From Imperialibacter sp. EC-SDR9 (lineage in GTDB: Bacteria > Bacteroidota > Bacteroidia > Cytophagales > Cyclobacteriaceae), in NCBI RefSeq assembly GCF_902498805.1, contig NZ_LR701575.1, positions 252,454 through 316,453 on the forward strand: DNA of 64,000 nucleotides, written 5' to 3'. Positions 35,446 through 45,873 of this stretch are shown here, piece after piece (position 1 is the stretch's first letter; each line of letters opens with the position of its first letter). The notes below the pieces were generated by a model, which did not search any database, was not told the DNA's origin, and worked only from the letters and a program-made list of their open reading frames with translations. A program made the position numbers and the translations under genes.

Positions 35446-35745
35446 TGGATTTAGGGGTTTAAGTCTTCTTAATTAATTGATAGTAAATAAACATGCGGGT
35501 ATATCACCACAGGCACTTTTCAGGTCATAAAAAGGGCTCAGGTTCCTGCTCAATCAAAGCATTTGTATCAACTGTAATTACGCCAGAAACTTTCAATTTA
35601 CCTATAATGGTGTGCAGCAGACACCCATGAAAGGGATAAATGGCTTCCGTCATCCACTTGCCTTAAGAGGATTACATCTATTTCGGGGCCTGGCTTATAA
35701 ATTCCCGACGCAATTCACAGGCTACCTATCAATTTATTCACTAAA

Positions 35746-37776
35746 TTGACAAGAAAGTCTGCATTGAAAAGAATTCTTATCATAGGCTTTCTTTGGGTTA
35801 CATGCGCATTGGTGTCAGTGGCACAAACCCCTTATGTTGACAGCCTTAAGCAAGTTTTAAAACTTCACCCCGAAGACACCATCGGCGTGAATGCATCGCT
35901 GAATCTGATCAGCGAATTCCTCAGGATAGACTTAAACAAAGCTAAAGAATACGCATTCCAAACCATACCAATTGCCACTTCTCTTAATCATGTAAAGGCT
36001 ATAGGCAGCTCTTATCACTACCTAACAATCATTTATCAAAGCTCTGCCCAGCAAGACAGCGCCGTCTTTTTTCTGACGCAATTAGAGGCCTTGTCCGACG
36101 CCAACCCCGACAATTGGAAACTAAAAATGAATTACAACCAGTCCGCTGGCCTCTATTATAAAAACCAGGGCTATTACAAGAAGGCTCTTCCCTTTCTCCT
36201 GGACAATCTCCGGTTTGCTCAGCCTGACCATGAAAACACAGGCGGCCTTTTTCTCAACATCGGGAATGCCTACTTCAACCTGGCCGACTACCGGAACGCC
36301 ATGCACTATCACCTTGAAGGGCTGGCCCTTTTTGAAAAAGTCAACAGCTTGAGAGGGCAGTCGTTTTGTTTGCAGAGCCTGGGAAACGACTTTTTTCACC
36401 TGAACCAATTCGAGTTGTCAAAAAAATACTACCTACAGGCCATTAAGATGAAAGAGCAGCTCAACGACAAGCGAGGGCTCCTTACCAGCTGGACCGGAGC
36501 GGGCGATGTGTATAAAGAACTAGGTCAATATTCTCTTGCTGAAAAATATTATTTACAGGCAATTTCTGCTGCCGGGGAAATGAAGCTGCCAGGCGAGGAG
36601 CTTCGGGGCCTGCATCAGATTGGTCTTCTCTACAAGCGAACGGGTGATTTTGATCGTGCCAGGGAAAATATTTCTAAAAGCTTAGAGTTGGCGGAGCAAA
36701 TGGGCGACAGTTCTGTTATCGCCAGAGCCAAATCGGAGCTCGTTGGCGTTGACATGGCACAAAAAAGTGAGAAAGCCAACGAAAACACCCTCATTGCAAG
36801 CCTAAAAACTATGATTGAAGCAGGCAACAGGAATGGAGAGTTGATTGAATACAGCCGACTAAGTGAATACTATGCGGCGATGAAACAATTTGAAAAGGCA
36901 TTTGAATATCAGAAGAAATACGAAGCACTGAAAGAGGAAATAGAAGGAATGGCTGTGCTATTGGAACTGAAGGAATTAGAGGGGAGTTATCAAACGGAGA
37001 AAAAAGAGCGGGAAATTGAGCTCTTAAAAAAAGACCAGGAGCTGCAGGCACTAGCGCTCGACCGTGAACGTGCCAACGTCATTGTTATTGCAGTAATACT
37101 GGCTTCAGTAATCATTGTAGGCTTGTTGCTCATCAACCGATACCGTGTGGTGGCACGAGCAAAAAGAACGATTGAAATGGAGCGCATGCGCAATGCCATT
37201 GCCAGAGACCTACACGATGATATTGGTTCAACGCTATCCAGCATCAATATTATGAGCCAACTTGCGCTCAAAGAGGATAACGGGCACGCCGGACAATACT
37301 TTCAAAGCATCCAAGAGCATTCGTCCAAGATCATGGAGAGCATGTCGGACATTGTTTGGTCTATCAACCCCAACAACGACTCGCTGGAGCAGGTGCTGGT
37401 GAAGATGAAGGAATTCGCTGCCGAAATACTCGAGCCAAAAGGGATCGCTTTTTCGTTTCAGGGGATTGATGAAGTAAAAAACATAGAACTGGCTTCTGAA
37501 AAGAGAAAGAATGTTTTCCTCATTTTCAAAGAGGCCATTAACAACGCCGCCAAGTATAGCAATGCGTCAAAAATCATCATCAATGTAGCTGGCCAAAATG
37601 GGAACATAATTTTCTCTATTAGCGACAATGGCAACGGATTTGATCCTGAAAAAGTGAAGCCTGGAAACGGGCTGAAGAACATGGAGGCTCGGGCAAAGAG
37701 CTTGCTCGGAGCGCTGAGCCGCACCAGTGCTATTGGAAATGGAACGCATATCAACCTTGAATTCCCTATCACATGA
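35746..37776 (+). CDS. TPR-containing sensor histidine kinase (NarX/LiaS-type HisKA_3)
   Basis: 676 residues. No ATG is near the start; TTG at 35746 or 35764 opens a signal peptide (LIIGFLWVTCALVSVAQ). Periplasmic part about 25-400 holds tetratricopeptide repeats (GGLFLNIGNAYFNLADYRNA, KKYYLQAIKMKEQLNDKRG, AEKYYLQAISAAGEM, DFDRARENISKSLELAEQMGD). Then a coiled coil, one membrane helix (VIVIAVILASVIIVGLLLI, about 446-464), the HisKA_3 phospho-acceptor RDLHDDIGSTLSSINI and the ATPase (EAINNAAKYSNAS, DNGNGFDPEKVKPGNGLKNM). The cognate regulator follows 65 bases later. The signal is unknown. Confidence 0.92.
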   Translation: MTRKSALKRILIIGFLWVTCALVSVAQTPYVDSLKQVLKLHPEDTIGVNASLNLISEFLRIDLNKAKEYAFQTIPIATSLNHVKAIGSSYHYLTIIYQSSAQQDSAVFFLTQLEALSDANPDNWKLKMNYNQSAGLYYKNQGYYKKALPFLLDNLRFAQPDHENTGGLFLNIGNAYFNLADYRNAMHYHLEGLALFEKVNSLRGQSFCLQSLGNDFFHLNQFELSKKYYLQAIKMKEQLNDKRGLLTSWTGAGDVYKELGQYSLAEKYYLQAISAAGEMKLPGEELRGLHQIGLLYKRTGDFDRARENISKSLELAEQMGDSSVIARAKSELVGVDMAQKSEKANENTLIASLKTMIEAGNRNGELIEYSRLSEYYAAMKQFEKAFEYQKKYEALKEEIEGMAVLLELKELEGSYQTEKKEREIELLKKDQELQALALDRERANVIVIAVILASVIIVGLLLINRYRVVARAKRTIEMERMRNAIARDLHDDIGSTLSSINIMSQLALKEDNGHAGQYFQSIQEHSSKIMESMSDIVWSINPNNDSLEQVLVKMKEFAAEILEPKGIAFSFQGIDEVKNIELASEKRKNVFLIFKEAINNAAKYSNASKIIINVAGQNGNIIFSISDNGNGFDPEKVKPGNGLKNMEARAKSLLGALSRTSAIGNGTHINLEFPIT

Positions 37777-37841
37777 TTAGGGTATTGTTTCAACTCAGGC
37801 AATAGCCGACTTTTATCATTTACCACTAATCGACCCCTGTT

Positions 37842-38471
37842 ATGTCCCTTTCTGTGCTGCTATATGAAGATGATGAGCTCCTTCGCAGCAGCCTGCAAAG
37901 CATGATCAGCCTTAATGAGAATTTTCGCTGTGTAGGTGCGTATGGGAACGTATTACAGGCGGTCGAGCAAATCGAACGGCATCAGCCTGATTTGGTTTTT
38001 ATGGATATCGACATGCCAGAAATGACAGGCATCGAAGCCTTGAAAAAAGTAAGGAGTTCCAGTCCGAATTTGCCAATCATCATGCTGACGGTATTTGACG
38101 ACAGCACCCATGTTTTAGACGCCATATTTGCTGGTGCCTCGGGCTATTTGTTGAAAAAGCACATTTCTACCCGCCTTTTCGACGCAGTAGAAGAGGTGCT
38201 GGCCGGAGGCGCTCCCATGTCGCCCAGCATTGCACGAATGGTGATCGAATCAATGAGGCAAAAGCCAGCTGAAAACAATTACAAGCTTACTTCACGGGAA
38301 AAAGAGATTCTTACGTCTCTAAGCCAGGGCAACAGCTACAAGATGATTGCCGCTGAGTTCGACATCAGCCTTGATACTGTACGCACTCACATCAAGAAAA
38401 TCTACGAAAAGCTTCAGGTGCACTCTCAAATCGAGGCGGTAAGTAAGGCTATCAATGAGGGGCTGGTTTAG
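37842..38471 (+). CDS. NarL/FixJ-type response regulator
   Basis: 209 residues. Receiver domain about 1-122: acidic pair EDDE near the N-terminus, phospho-acceptor Asp in VFMDIDMPEMTG, Thr in LTVFDD, Lys in YLLKKH. LuxR-type helix-turn-helix about 143-205: LTSREKEILTSLSQGNSYKMIAAEFDISLDTVRTHIKKIYEKL. Partner of the upstream TPR kinase. The downstream neighbour is a large T9SS adhesin gene, a candidate target (inference from position only). Confidence 0.95.
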   Translation: MSLSVLLYEDDELLRSSLQSMISLNENFRCVGAYGNVLQAVEQIERHQPDLVFMDIDMPEMTGIEALKKVRSSSPNLPIIMLTVFDDSTHVLDAIFAGASGYLLKKHISTRLFDAVEEVLAGGAPMSPSIARMVIESMRQKPAENNYKLTSREKEILTSLSQGNSYKMIAAEFDISLDTVRTHIKKIYEKLQVHSQIEAVSKAINEGLV

Positions 38472-38660
38472 AACCATTATCAACAGCCGTTCCTTTTGGT
38501 GACTGTTTGATCAATTTCCTGCAAACTACCTTCACAACCCCCTCACATCATCATGCGATTTACTTCACTCTTTGTTTTGGTGAGCTTTGATTGAAGTTAG
38601 TTCTCTGCTTACCAGAGGAGTATCGAATTTTTTCAAGTAAGTAAAAACCGATAACTTTTT

Positions 38661-41600
38661 ATGAAAAGTGCTACCGGAAAGCTCACTACCTGCAAGTTAC
38701 TGTCCGTCAGTATCTCGTTGTTTTCTCTCCTGACTTTGTGCTCAAAAAATACACTTGCCCAACCAGGCACTCTTGATCTTGCTTTTTCGGGAGATGGAAA
38801 GCAAATGACAGATTTTGGGGGCTTTAGCGATGAGGCTTACGCCGTTGGTTTTCAAAGCGATGGGAAAATTATCGTCGCTGGCTATACTTTTGCCACCACC
38901 GACGATTTTGCGGTTGCCCGCTACAACACCGACGGGTCGCTGGATGCCACTTTCGGAGCTGCGGGAAAGGTGACTACGCCTATTGGCACTTTCGACGACT
39001 ATGGCTGGTCGTTGGCCATTCAGTCGGATGATAAAATAGTGGTGGCTGGCTACTCATTTAATGGTTCCAACGAAGACTTTACACTGGTGCGCTACACAAG
39101 CAACGGTGCCCCGGATACTTCATTCGATACTGACGGAATCCTAACAACAGCTATTGGTACAGACGATGACCAAGCCTTTGCTGTAGCTATTCAAAGCGAC
39201 GGCAAAATACTCGCAGCGGGGAGGAGCCACAATGGTTCAAATTTTGACTTTGCACTGGTGCGTTACAATACGGATGGCTCCCTGGATACCTCCTTTGACA
39301 CTGATGGCAAGGTTACCACCTCAAATGGGAGCTTAAGTAGTGAGGCATGGTCTATTGCAGTTCAAGCAGATGGTAAGATTGTTCTGGCAGGCACAAGCTC
39401 CAACCCACAAGCTGACTTTACTGTGGTGAGATACAATACTGATGGCTCCTTAGATACAGGTTTCGATACTGACGGAAAAGTAACAGTGAACATTGGAAGT
39501 AGCATTGCAGATGATCAGGCCTATTCCGTTGCCTTGCAAACTGATGGCAAAATAGTGGTGGGTGGCTCACACAATTCAGGAAACCTGGATTTTGCTTTGA
39601 CTCGTCTCAATAGCAATGGCTCTGTAGATACCGGGTTTGGCACTGCAGGAAAGGTCATCACCCCTGTTGGCAGCTCGCACGAAACCGGACGGGCTGTTGC
39701 CATTCAGGCTGACGGTAAAATACTACTCGCCGGCTTTAGTAATAACGGATCAAATAACGATTTTGCATTGGTGCGTTACAATTCAGATGGGTCGTTAGAC
39801 ACTGGCTTCGGCACTAGCGGTATTGTGATCACTGCATTTGGTTCGTCCAACGAAAATGCCTACGCCATTGGACTCCAGGCAGACAAAAAGATTGTGCTTG
39901 CTGGTAGAACTAATGGTGCCACATGGGATATGGCCCTTGCTCGCTACATTGCTGTTATAGATCAATCTGTTACAAGCTTCTACCCCCTGTCGGGCGTTGT
40001 TGGCACTGAAGTTACTATTACAGGAACCGGGTTTAGCACCACGCCAGCAGACAATGCCGCCGCCTTTAATGGAACTGCTGCCGTTGTAACCACTAGCACG
40101 GCGACGACCATCACCACATCGGTACCGGCCGGGGCCAGCAGCGGCCCCATAACGGTGACAGTTGCTGGCAATACGGTCGCCTCAGACGTCGATTTTTATG
40201 TCACCGCAGCATCCATTGTAATGGCCGATGGAAACGTTTCGGGATGCGATTTTCAATTCACAGACTCCGGCGGCTTCGGCGACTATGAAGCCAACGAAGA
40301 TTTCACCTTCACCTTTGTTCCCGAAAACCCCGGTGAGAAAATTAAAATTTCCTTTTTGTCCTTCGATACGGAAGTCAGCGAATATCTGGTCGCTTATGAC
40401 GGGCCCGATACTTCATCGCCCTGGTTAAGCTATATGAGTGGCAACACGCTGCCAAAAGACATTATTGCAACGAGTGCTACCGGCGAAATCACGTTCTACT
40501 TTTATTCCGACAACGACGGCGAAAGACCGGGTTGGGAAGCGCTTGTTTCCTGCGTTACGGACTTAATCACCATTGATACGCAGCCTGTTGACTACACGGG
40601 TTGCGTTGGTGACATAGTCACTTTTGAAGTTGTTGCGAGCGGCACAACCAACCTCACCTATCAATGGCAGGAGTCAGACTACGAAGGTGGATGGTATGAT
40701 TTGACCGATGTGGATGGCTTTTCAGGAACCAATACCTCGGTGCTATCCATTAATACAGCCGGTGATTTTGGAGAAAACTACTATCGGTGTGTGGTTTCCG
40801 GAGACCTCTCATCCAACGCATTCTCTGATGAGGTATATCTTGATATTGGGCCGGCTCAACCTTCGGTTTCCGACGTTGTCAACTGCGGGGCGACTTCTTT
40901 TACCCTCACAGCATCTGGAGCAGCCAATGGACAATACAGGTGGTATACCGTACCAACCGGTGGGTCGCCAATTGCGGGAGAAGTAAACAGTACCTACACC
41001 ACTCCAGAAATAACCACTACCACCCACTACTATGTGGCCATCAATGATGGCACATGTGAAAGTGCCAGAAGTGATATACAGGCAGCCATCAGCACCTGTG
41101 AGCCAGAACCCGGATTCGTATGGGCACTGGGCGCAGGTTCAGGAGGCGGCACTAGCGCTGCCGCTAAAATTCTGCTCACCGGTGATGAAGACCTTCTGGT
41201 ATTTGGCTCCTTTAGTGGCACGATTGATTTCGACACGGGTCCCGGCGAATCGATTCTCACGTCTACCCTAGGATCAAAAGTATATATGCTGAAAATGGAT
41301 CCTGACGGAACATTACTTTGGGCAAAAGCGATGGGCGGAAATGGAAACATCGGCGTAGCCGACGCTACTATGGATGCGGCTGGAAATTACTACCTCCTGA
41401 TCGCTTTTAATTTGACGGCTGATTTTGACCCCGGTGACGGCGTGACCAGCCTGACTGCCATCCCAAGTTCGCCAGCGAACAAAAATGATATGGCCATTGC
41501 CAAGTATGATGCTGACGGAAATTTCATTTGGGTGAGGACCATTGCGGGCAACAGCGATGAGTACGCTGGTGGCATTGAATCCGATGCGGATGGCAACCTC

Positions 41601-44600
41601 TATGTCACCGGAGCCTTTAGAGGTACTACCAATGTAGGGGGCTCCTTTAGCCTGACAGCCCTGGGCACCAACAGCACGGACATCCTTGCGGCTAGTCTGG
41701 ACACAGACGGAAACTTTCTATGGGCATGGAATATTGGCTCCAATACAAGCACTGCATCCAACTTATTCAGCGATTCGGGTTCCGACATTGCTTTTGACGG
41801 AACCTACCTCTATATCAGCGGACGAGTGTATGGGCCAGGCACCGTGGACTTTGACCCAGGAGCAGGAACTGCTATTGAAACTCTTACCGACGGTGCGGCC
41901 TATATTTTAAAGCTAAACACTGCCGGTGAATACCAAAGCCATCAACTCATCCATGGGGGTGCTGGGAACAGCATTGCAGTGGACAACGATGGCAACATTT
42001 ATGTGACCGGAGGATTTGACGACACCATTGACATAGACCCAGGAGCCGGCACGTTCGAAGTAACTTCAAGTGGATCGGCTGCCACTTATCTGGTCAAACT
42101 CGATCCAAGTGGCAATTTTGTTTGGGGTGCATCCTTCACAACCTGGCTCAACTCGGTACTCATGGGCCAGATTTTTATCGATGCTGCGGGAGATGTGTAT
42201 TCCACCGGGTACTTTCAGGGCACCACCGATTTTGATCCCGGGCCACTAATCGCATCAGAAAGTAGTACTGGACTATTCCTCAACAACTTCACGCTTAAGC
42301 TTGACACCGACGGCAACTTTAAGTGGGTGATTGCCATGAGGAAAATAGATGGGGGGTTCACTTCTACCAACGGCTATAGTTTGGCAGTTAACTCAGCAGG
42401 CGACGTGTATTCAGTGGGTGGCTTTGCCCGCCACATTGATTTCGATCCCAGCGAATGCGTCTTCGAAATGAATAATGTAAACGGCACCGACTTCTTCATC
42501 AGGAAAGTAAGTCCGGCAGTTCCCACAGTTTGTTTTGATACTGAACCCGTTAACAAATTTGCCTGCACAGGCTCTACCGCTACGTTTGCAACCACAGTAC
42601 TTGGAACATATCCCTATAATTTCCAGTGGCAGAAATTGAATACTTCAACTTCGATCTACGAAGATATTTCCAACGCCGGTGGGTATTCAGGAGCTACTAC
42701 TTCCAGCCTTTCCATCAATACAACAGGCGACTTTGGTGCAGGAACTTACCGATGCAAAGTATCTGGCAGCACAATCATCGACGACTTCTCGGGAAGTGCC
42801 ACACTAACCATTGGCCCTTTGACGCCCCCAACAGCAACCGACGCAAGCACCTGTACGTCCGAAAGCGTGACCCTCACTGCCTCAGGCGCTACCGCCGGTC
42901 AGTATAGGTGGTATGATGTTGAAACTGGTGGCACAGCCATTGATGGTGAGGTAAACAGCTCCTTTGTCACGCCTGAGCTTTCAGAAACAACCACGTTTTA
43001 CGTGGCGATCAACAACGGTTTGTGTGAAAGTGAAAGAGTTCCGGTAACCGCCACACTCAATGCTACGCTGAATCCACCTTCAGCATCTGACGTCACAGTA
43101 TGCGCTGATGAAGTTGCCGTACTGACTGCCACAGGAGGCACCGACGGACAATACCGATGGTATGACGTTGAAAGTGGCGGCACTGCCATCAGTGGAGAAA
43201 CCGACAACATCTACACCACTCCTGCTCTTTCAGCCACTTCCACTTATTATGTTGCTATAAACGATGGAACCTGTGAAAGCGCAAGGACGCCGGTTGTGGT
43301 CACGGTAAACTCACCTCCTTCCGCACCTTCCACAACCGATACGGTACTTTGTGGACCAGGCTCAGCTACCGTAACTGCCTCGGGTGGTTCAGATGGGCAA
43401 TACCGCTGGTATGACACGGAAACAGGTGGAACCGCCATTGTGGGGGAAGCGAATGGTGCCTACTCCACTCCAACCCTGTCGGCCACTACAACTTACTATG
43501 TTTCCATCAATGATGGTTTTTGTGAAAGCCCCAGAACGGCCGTAACTGCTAGCATTAGCCCAGAAGTGACGCCCCCGACAACGACAGATGTCTCTATTTG
43601 TGCGCCGGGGAGTGCCACCCTTATTGCCTCTGGTGGTGCGGAAGGTGAGTACCGTTGGTATGACGTCGAAACAGCAGGAATCGCTATTCCCCGTGAGGTA
43701 AACGGCAGTTTCACCACTCCCATCCTATCGGCGACCACCAGCTATTACGTTGCTATCAACAACGGAACTTGCGAAAGCAGCCGAACACCCGTTACCGTCG
43801 AGATTGGCTCTGGCGTCACGCCACCAACCGCTGTCGAAGTAAGCACATGCCCTGACGAAAGTGCGACTCTTACAGCTACCGGAGGTACCGACGGAAACTA
43901 CCGATGGTACGAGGTGCCCACGGGCGGCGCTGGCATCCCCAATCAAGTCAATAGTACGTTGGTCACTCCTGCGCTATCTTCCGATGCTACTTACTACGTT
44001 GCCATTAACGATGGCACTTGTGAGAGCGCCCGGGTACCAGTACCGATATCCCTGCGGCAGGAAGTAGCATTCACCTCCCAGCCTGCCGACCAGTCGGTGG
44101 AAGTGGGTGAGCCAGCCTCCTTCTCGGTCACGGCCTCCGGCGATAACATAACCTACCAGTGGCAAAAAGACCTGAGAAACCTGGAAGGAGAAACAAGTGC
44201 TGAACTTGTTGTAGCTGCTGTAGGTCTCGATAGCCAGGGAAACTACTCATGTACTATTTCCCATGACTGCGGCAGTCTGGTCAGCGAGGCAGCCATTTTA
44301 ACGGTATTGGAGCCCGTGATAGGCCAAAACGGTGGCGAGATCATTGTTTACAACGCCGTAGCACCAAATGGCAACAACAAAAACGAATTTCTCAAAATAG
44401 CCAACATCGAAAGTCACCCGGGTAATTCCGTAGAAATCTACGACCGTTGGGGCGTGAAGGTGTTTGAGGTATCCAACTACGATAATCAGGACTCAAATGC
44501 CAGGTTTGAGGGCCGCTCCAATGTTGGGAGCAGCCTCAACCTGGTGGAAGGCACGTACTTCTATCTTATTCAGGCCTCGGGAGAAAAACTGACAGGCTTT

Positions 44601-44618
44601 TTACACTTAAGAAGATAA
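38661..44618 (+). CDS. Giant T9SS type B-sorted surface protein with delta-60, TIG, CUB-like, SBBP and Ig-like repeats
   Basis: 1985 residues, signal peptide to about 34 (ending LAQ). About 35-432: seven delta-60-type repeats (SDGKIVVAGYS...DFALVRYNTDGSLDTSF). About 435-515: IPT/TIG domain. About 528-630: CUB-like (CDFQFTDSGGFGDYEANEDF). About 635-730: Ig-like. About 730-815: first CHU-type Ig-like module (GQYRWYTVPTGG). About 815-1288: SBBP-like propeller repeats (DTDGNFLWAWN). Then an Ig-like domain, five more RWYDVETGG modules to about 1798, another Ig-like domain (QPADQSVEVGEPASF) and the type B sorting domain from about 1895 (VYNAVAPNGNNKNEF, VEIYDRWGVKVFE). One base separates it from its PorP/SprF partner gene. 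Likely a cell-surface adhesin or gliding-related protein. Confidence 0.9.
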   Translation: MKSATGKLTTCKLLSVSISLFSLLTLCSKNTLAQPGTLDLAFSGDGKQMTDFGGFSDEAYAVGFQSDGKIIVAGYTFATTDDFAVARYNTDGSLDATFGAAGKVTTPIGTFDDYGWSLAIQSDDKIVVAGYSFNGSNEDFTLVRYTSNGAPDTSFDTDGILTTAIGTDDDQAFAVAIQSDGKILAAGRSHNGSNFDFALVRYNTDGSLDTSFDTDGKVTTSNGSLSSEAWSIAVQADGKIVLAGTSSNPQADFTVVRYNTDGSLDTGFDTDGKVTVNIGSSIADDQAYSVALQTDGKIVVGGSHNSGNLDFALTRLNSNGSVDTGFGTAGKVITPVGSSHETGRAVAIQADGKILLAGFSNNGSNNDFALVRYNSDGSLDTGFGTSGIVITAFGSSNENAYAIGLQADKKIVLAGRTNGATWDMALARYIAVIDQSVTSFYPLSGVVGTEVTITGTGFSTTPADNAAAFNGTAAVVTTSTATTITTSVPAGASSGPITVTVAGNTVASDVDFYVTAASIVMADGNVSGCDFQFTDSGGFGDYEANEDFTFTFVPENPGEKIKISFLSFDTEVSEYLVAYDGPDTSSPWLSYMSGNTLPKDIIATSATGEITFYFYSDNDGERPGWEALVSCVTDLITIDTQPVDYTGCVGDIVTFEVVASGTTNLTYQWQESDYEGGWYDLTDVDGFSGTNTSVLSINTAGDFGENYYRCVVSGDLSSNAFSDEVYLDIGPAQPSVSDVVNCGATSFTLTASGAANGQYRWYTVPTGGSPIAGEVNSTYTTPEITTTTHYYVAINDGTCESARSDIQAAISTCEPEPGFVWALGAGSGGGTSAAAKILLTGDEDLLVFGSFSGTIDFDTGPGESILTSTLGSKVYMLKMDPDGTLLWAKAMGGNGNIGVADATMDAAGNYYLLIAFNLTADFDPGDGVTSLTAIPSSPANKNDMAIAKYDADGNFIWVRTIAGNSDEYAGGIESDADGNLYVTGAFRGTTNVGGSFSLTALGTNSTDILAASLDTDGNFLWAWNIGSNTSTASNLFSDSGSDIAFDGTYLYISGRVYGPGTVDFDPGAGTAIETLTDGAAYILKLNTAGEYQSHQLIHGGAGNSIAVDNDGNIYVTGGFDDTIDIDPGAGTFEVTSSGSAATYLVKLDPSGNFVWGASFTTWLNSVLMGQIFIDAAGDVYSTGYFQGTTDFDPGPLIASESSTGLFLNNFTLKLDTDGNFKWVIAMRKIDGGFTSTNGYSLAVNSAGDVYSVGGFARHIDFDPSECVFEMNNVNGTDFFIRKVSPAVPTVCFDTEPVNKFACTGSTATFATTVLGTYPYNFQWQKLNTSTSIYEDISNAGGYSGATTSSLSINTTGDFGAGTYRCKVSGSTIIDDFSGSATLTIGPLTPPTATDASTCTSESVTLTASGATAGQYRWYDVETGGTAIDGEVNSSFVTPELSETTTFYVAINNGLCESERVPVTATLNATLNPPSASDVTVCADEVAVLTATGGTDGQYRWYDVESGGTAISGETDNIYTTPALSATSTYYVAINDGTCESARTPVVVTVNSPPSAPSTTDTVLCGPGSATVTASGGSDGQYRWYDTETGGTAIVGEANGAYSTPTLSATTTYYVSINDGFCESPRTAVTASISPEVTPPTTTDVSICAPGSATLIASGGAEGEYRWYDVETAGIAIPREVNGSFTTPILSATTSYYVAINNGTCESSRTPVTVEIGSGVTPPTAVEVSTCPDESATLTATGGTDGNYRWYEVPTGGAGIPNQVNSTLVTPALSSDATYYVAINDGTCESARVPVPISLRQEVAFTSQPADQSVEVGEPASFSVTASGDNITYQWQKDLRNLEGETSAELVVAAVGLDSQGNYSCTISHDCGSLVSEAAILTVLEPVIGQNGGEIIVYNAVAPNGNNKNEFLKIANIESHPGNSVEIYDRWGVKVFEVSNYDNQDSNARFEGRSNVGSSLNLVEGTYFYLIQASGEKLTGFLHLRR

Positions 44619-44619
44619 T

Positions 44620-45531
44620 ATGAAAAGGCTAGTATTGCTATCGGTCTTGTACCTGATTACTGAATATTGCCATGCTCAGCAGGATGCCCTCATGGGCACG
44701 TATCAGCTCAATCAGCTTTTCTTCAACCCTTCTTATGCGGGTGTAAACGATATCACCAGCTTCGATGTGCATTATCGCAGCCAATGGGGCAACTTGAAAG
44801 GAGCCCCGAGAACCATGCTGTTTTCAGGTACCACCTCCCTAGTCGATAATCAGGTAGGGCTTGGTGTTTCTGTACAACACGACAATATTGGAGTCATTGA
44901 AAAAACTGATATCAACCTGGGTCTGGCTTACAAAATAAAGCTCGACAGCACCTACAGCGTGTCGTTCGGACTCCAGGGAGGAGTGAATGCGCTTAACTAC
45001 AACTTTGGCAAGTTGAATGCCGATGATCCCTCTGATGAGGACTTCATCTTTAGTGGGCAGTCTTATTCGAAACCCAATTTCGGTACTGGCATTTTCCTCT
45101 CCTCTAAAAACTTTTACCTGGGATTGTCAGCGCCGAGGCTGCTGAAGGTAACAGACAACCTGGACGGTGGCAACAGCCAACGATACAGTCGCCAGCTGTA
45201 TGTTTCCAGTGGACTGGTCATCGACAAAGTACAAGCGGTAAAGCTAAAAGCATGGACGCTCGTGCGCTATAGTGCCGACACTCCCCTCTCCTTTGATCTT
45301 GGAGCCAGCGTACTGATGCTGGATGCAGTGTGGGCTGGTCTCTACACCAGAAGCTTCAACACAGTAGGCTTGAATGTTTTCTTTATGGCTGAAGGAGGCA
45401 TCAGGCTGGGCTATTCAGGAGAACTGGCCACCAACAGCTTGGCACCCACTAGCTTCAGCACTCATGAAATTACCCTGGGCTATGACCTCAGTCTGTTTGC
45501 TAAGCAGGTGCCGAAGGTGAGGTATTATTAG
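44620..45531 (+). CDS. PorP/SprF family T9SS outer-membrane protein
   Basis: 303 residues with a signal peptide (MKRLVLLSVLYLITEYCHAQ). Family marks: QDALMGTYQLNQLFFNPSYAG at the mature N-terminus, RSQWGNLKGAPRTMLFSG, then a beta-barrel pattern with GLGVSVQHDNIGV and a C-terminal HEITLGYDLSLF. PorP/SprF paralogues pair with type B T9SS cargo, attaching or exporting the protein encoded directly upstream; the genes are separated by one base. Same role as SprF with SprB in Flavobacterium johnsoniae (established for that pair, inferred here). Confidence 0.93.
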   Translation: MKRLVLLSVLYLITEYCHAQQDALMGTYQLNQLFFNPSYAGVNDITSFDVHYRSQWGNLKGAPRTMLFSGTTSLVDNQVGLGVSVQHDNIGVIEKTDINLGLAYKIKLDSTYSVSFGLQGGVNALNYNFGKLNADDPSDEDFIFSGQSYSKPNFGTGIFLSSKNFYLGLSAPRLLKVTDNLDGGNSQRYSRQLYVSSGLVIDKVQAVKLKAWTLVRYSADTPLSFDLGASVLMLDAVWAGLYTRSFNTVGLNVFFMAEGGIRLGYSGELATNSLAPTSFSTHEITLGYDLSLFAKQVPKVRYY

Positions 45532-45873
45532 CCTTCCAAAACGGGAGTTCTGATCTGCATAGAAAAAGAACTAACTACCTGTAAATCACTCAAAAAGCTA
45601 CATCTTCTTTCTCAAACTGAACAGAGTCTCTAAACATGCAAGAGCTGGGTCAAATCTTCGCTCCGAGCTTTTGTTGTATTTTTACAAAAAAATATAATGC
45701 CAATTAGTGGAATTGCGTATATTCATCCTTGTGTATACGCCTACTCCATTTCGGAGATTTTTTTAACAAAAGCTCAAGTCTGCTGACCCATAGTATACCT
45801 TGGACTTCGTGTAATTTTAAATATCTACTGGGGTATCTTTTCTGGTAACACTAGTAATCAGGATTTATTAACG
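45532..45873. other. 342-bp intergenic region before the M6 protease locus
   Basis: No gene seen. AT-rich toward the right. A 7-bp inverted repeat GCGTATA / TATACGC (45715-45721 with 45734-45740) could be an operator or weak hairpin. No match to the TTTG/TAnnTTTG promoter with proper spacing was found. Confidence 0.4.
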
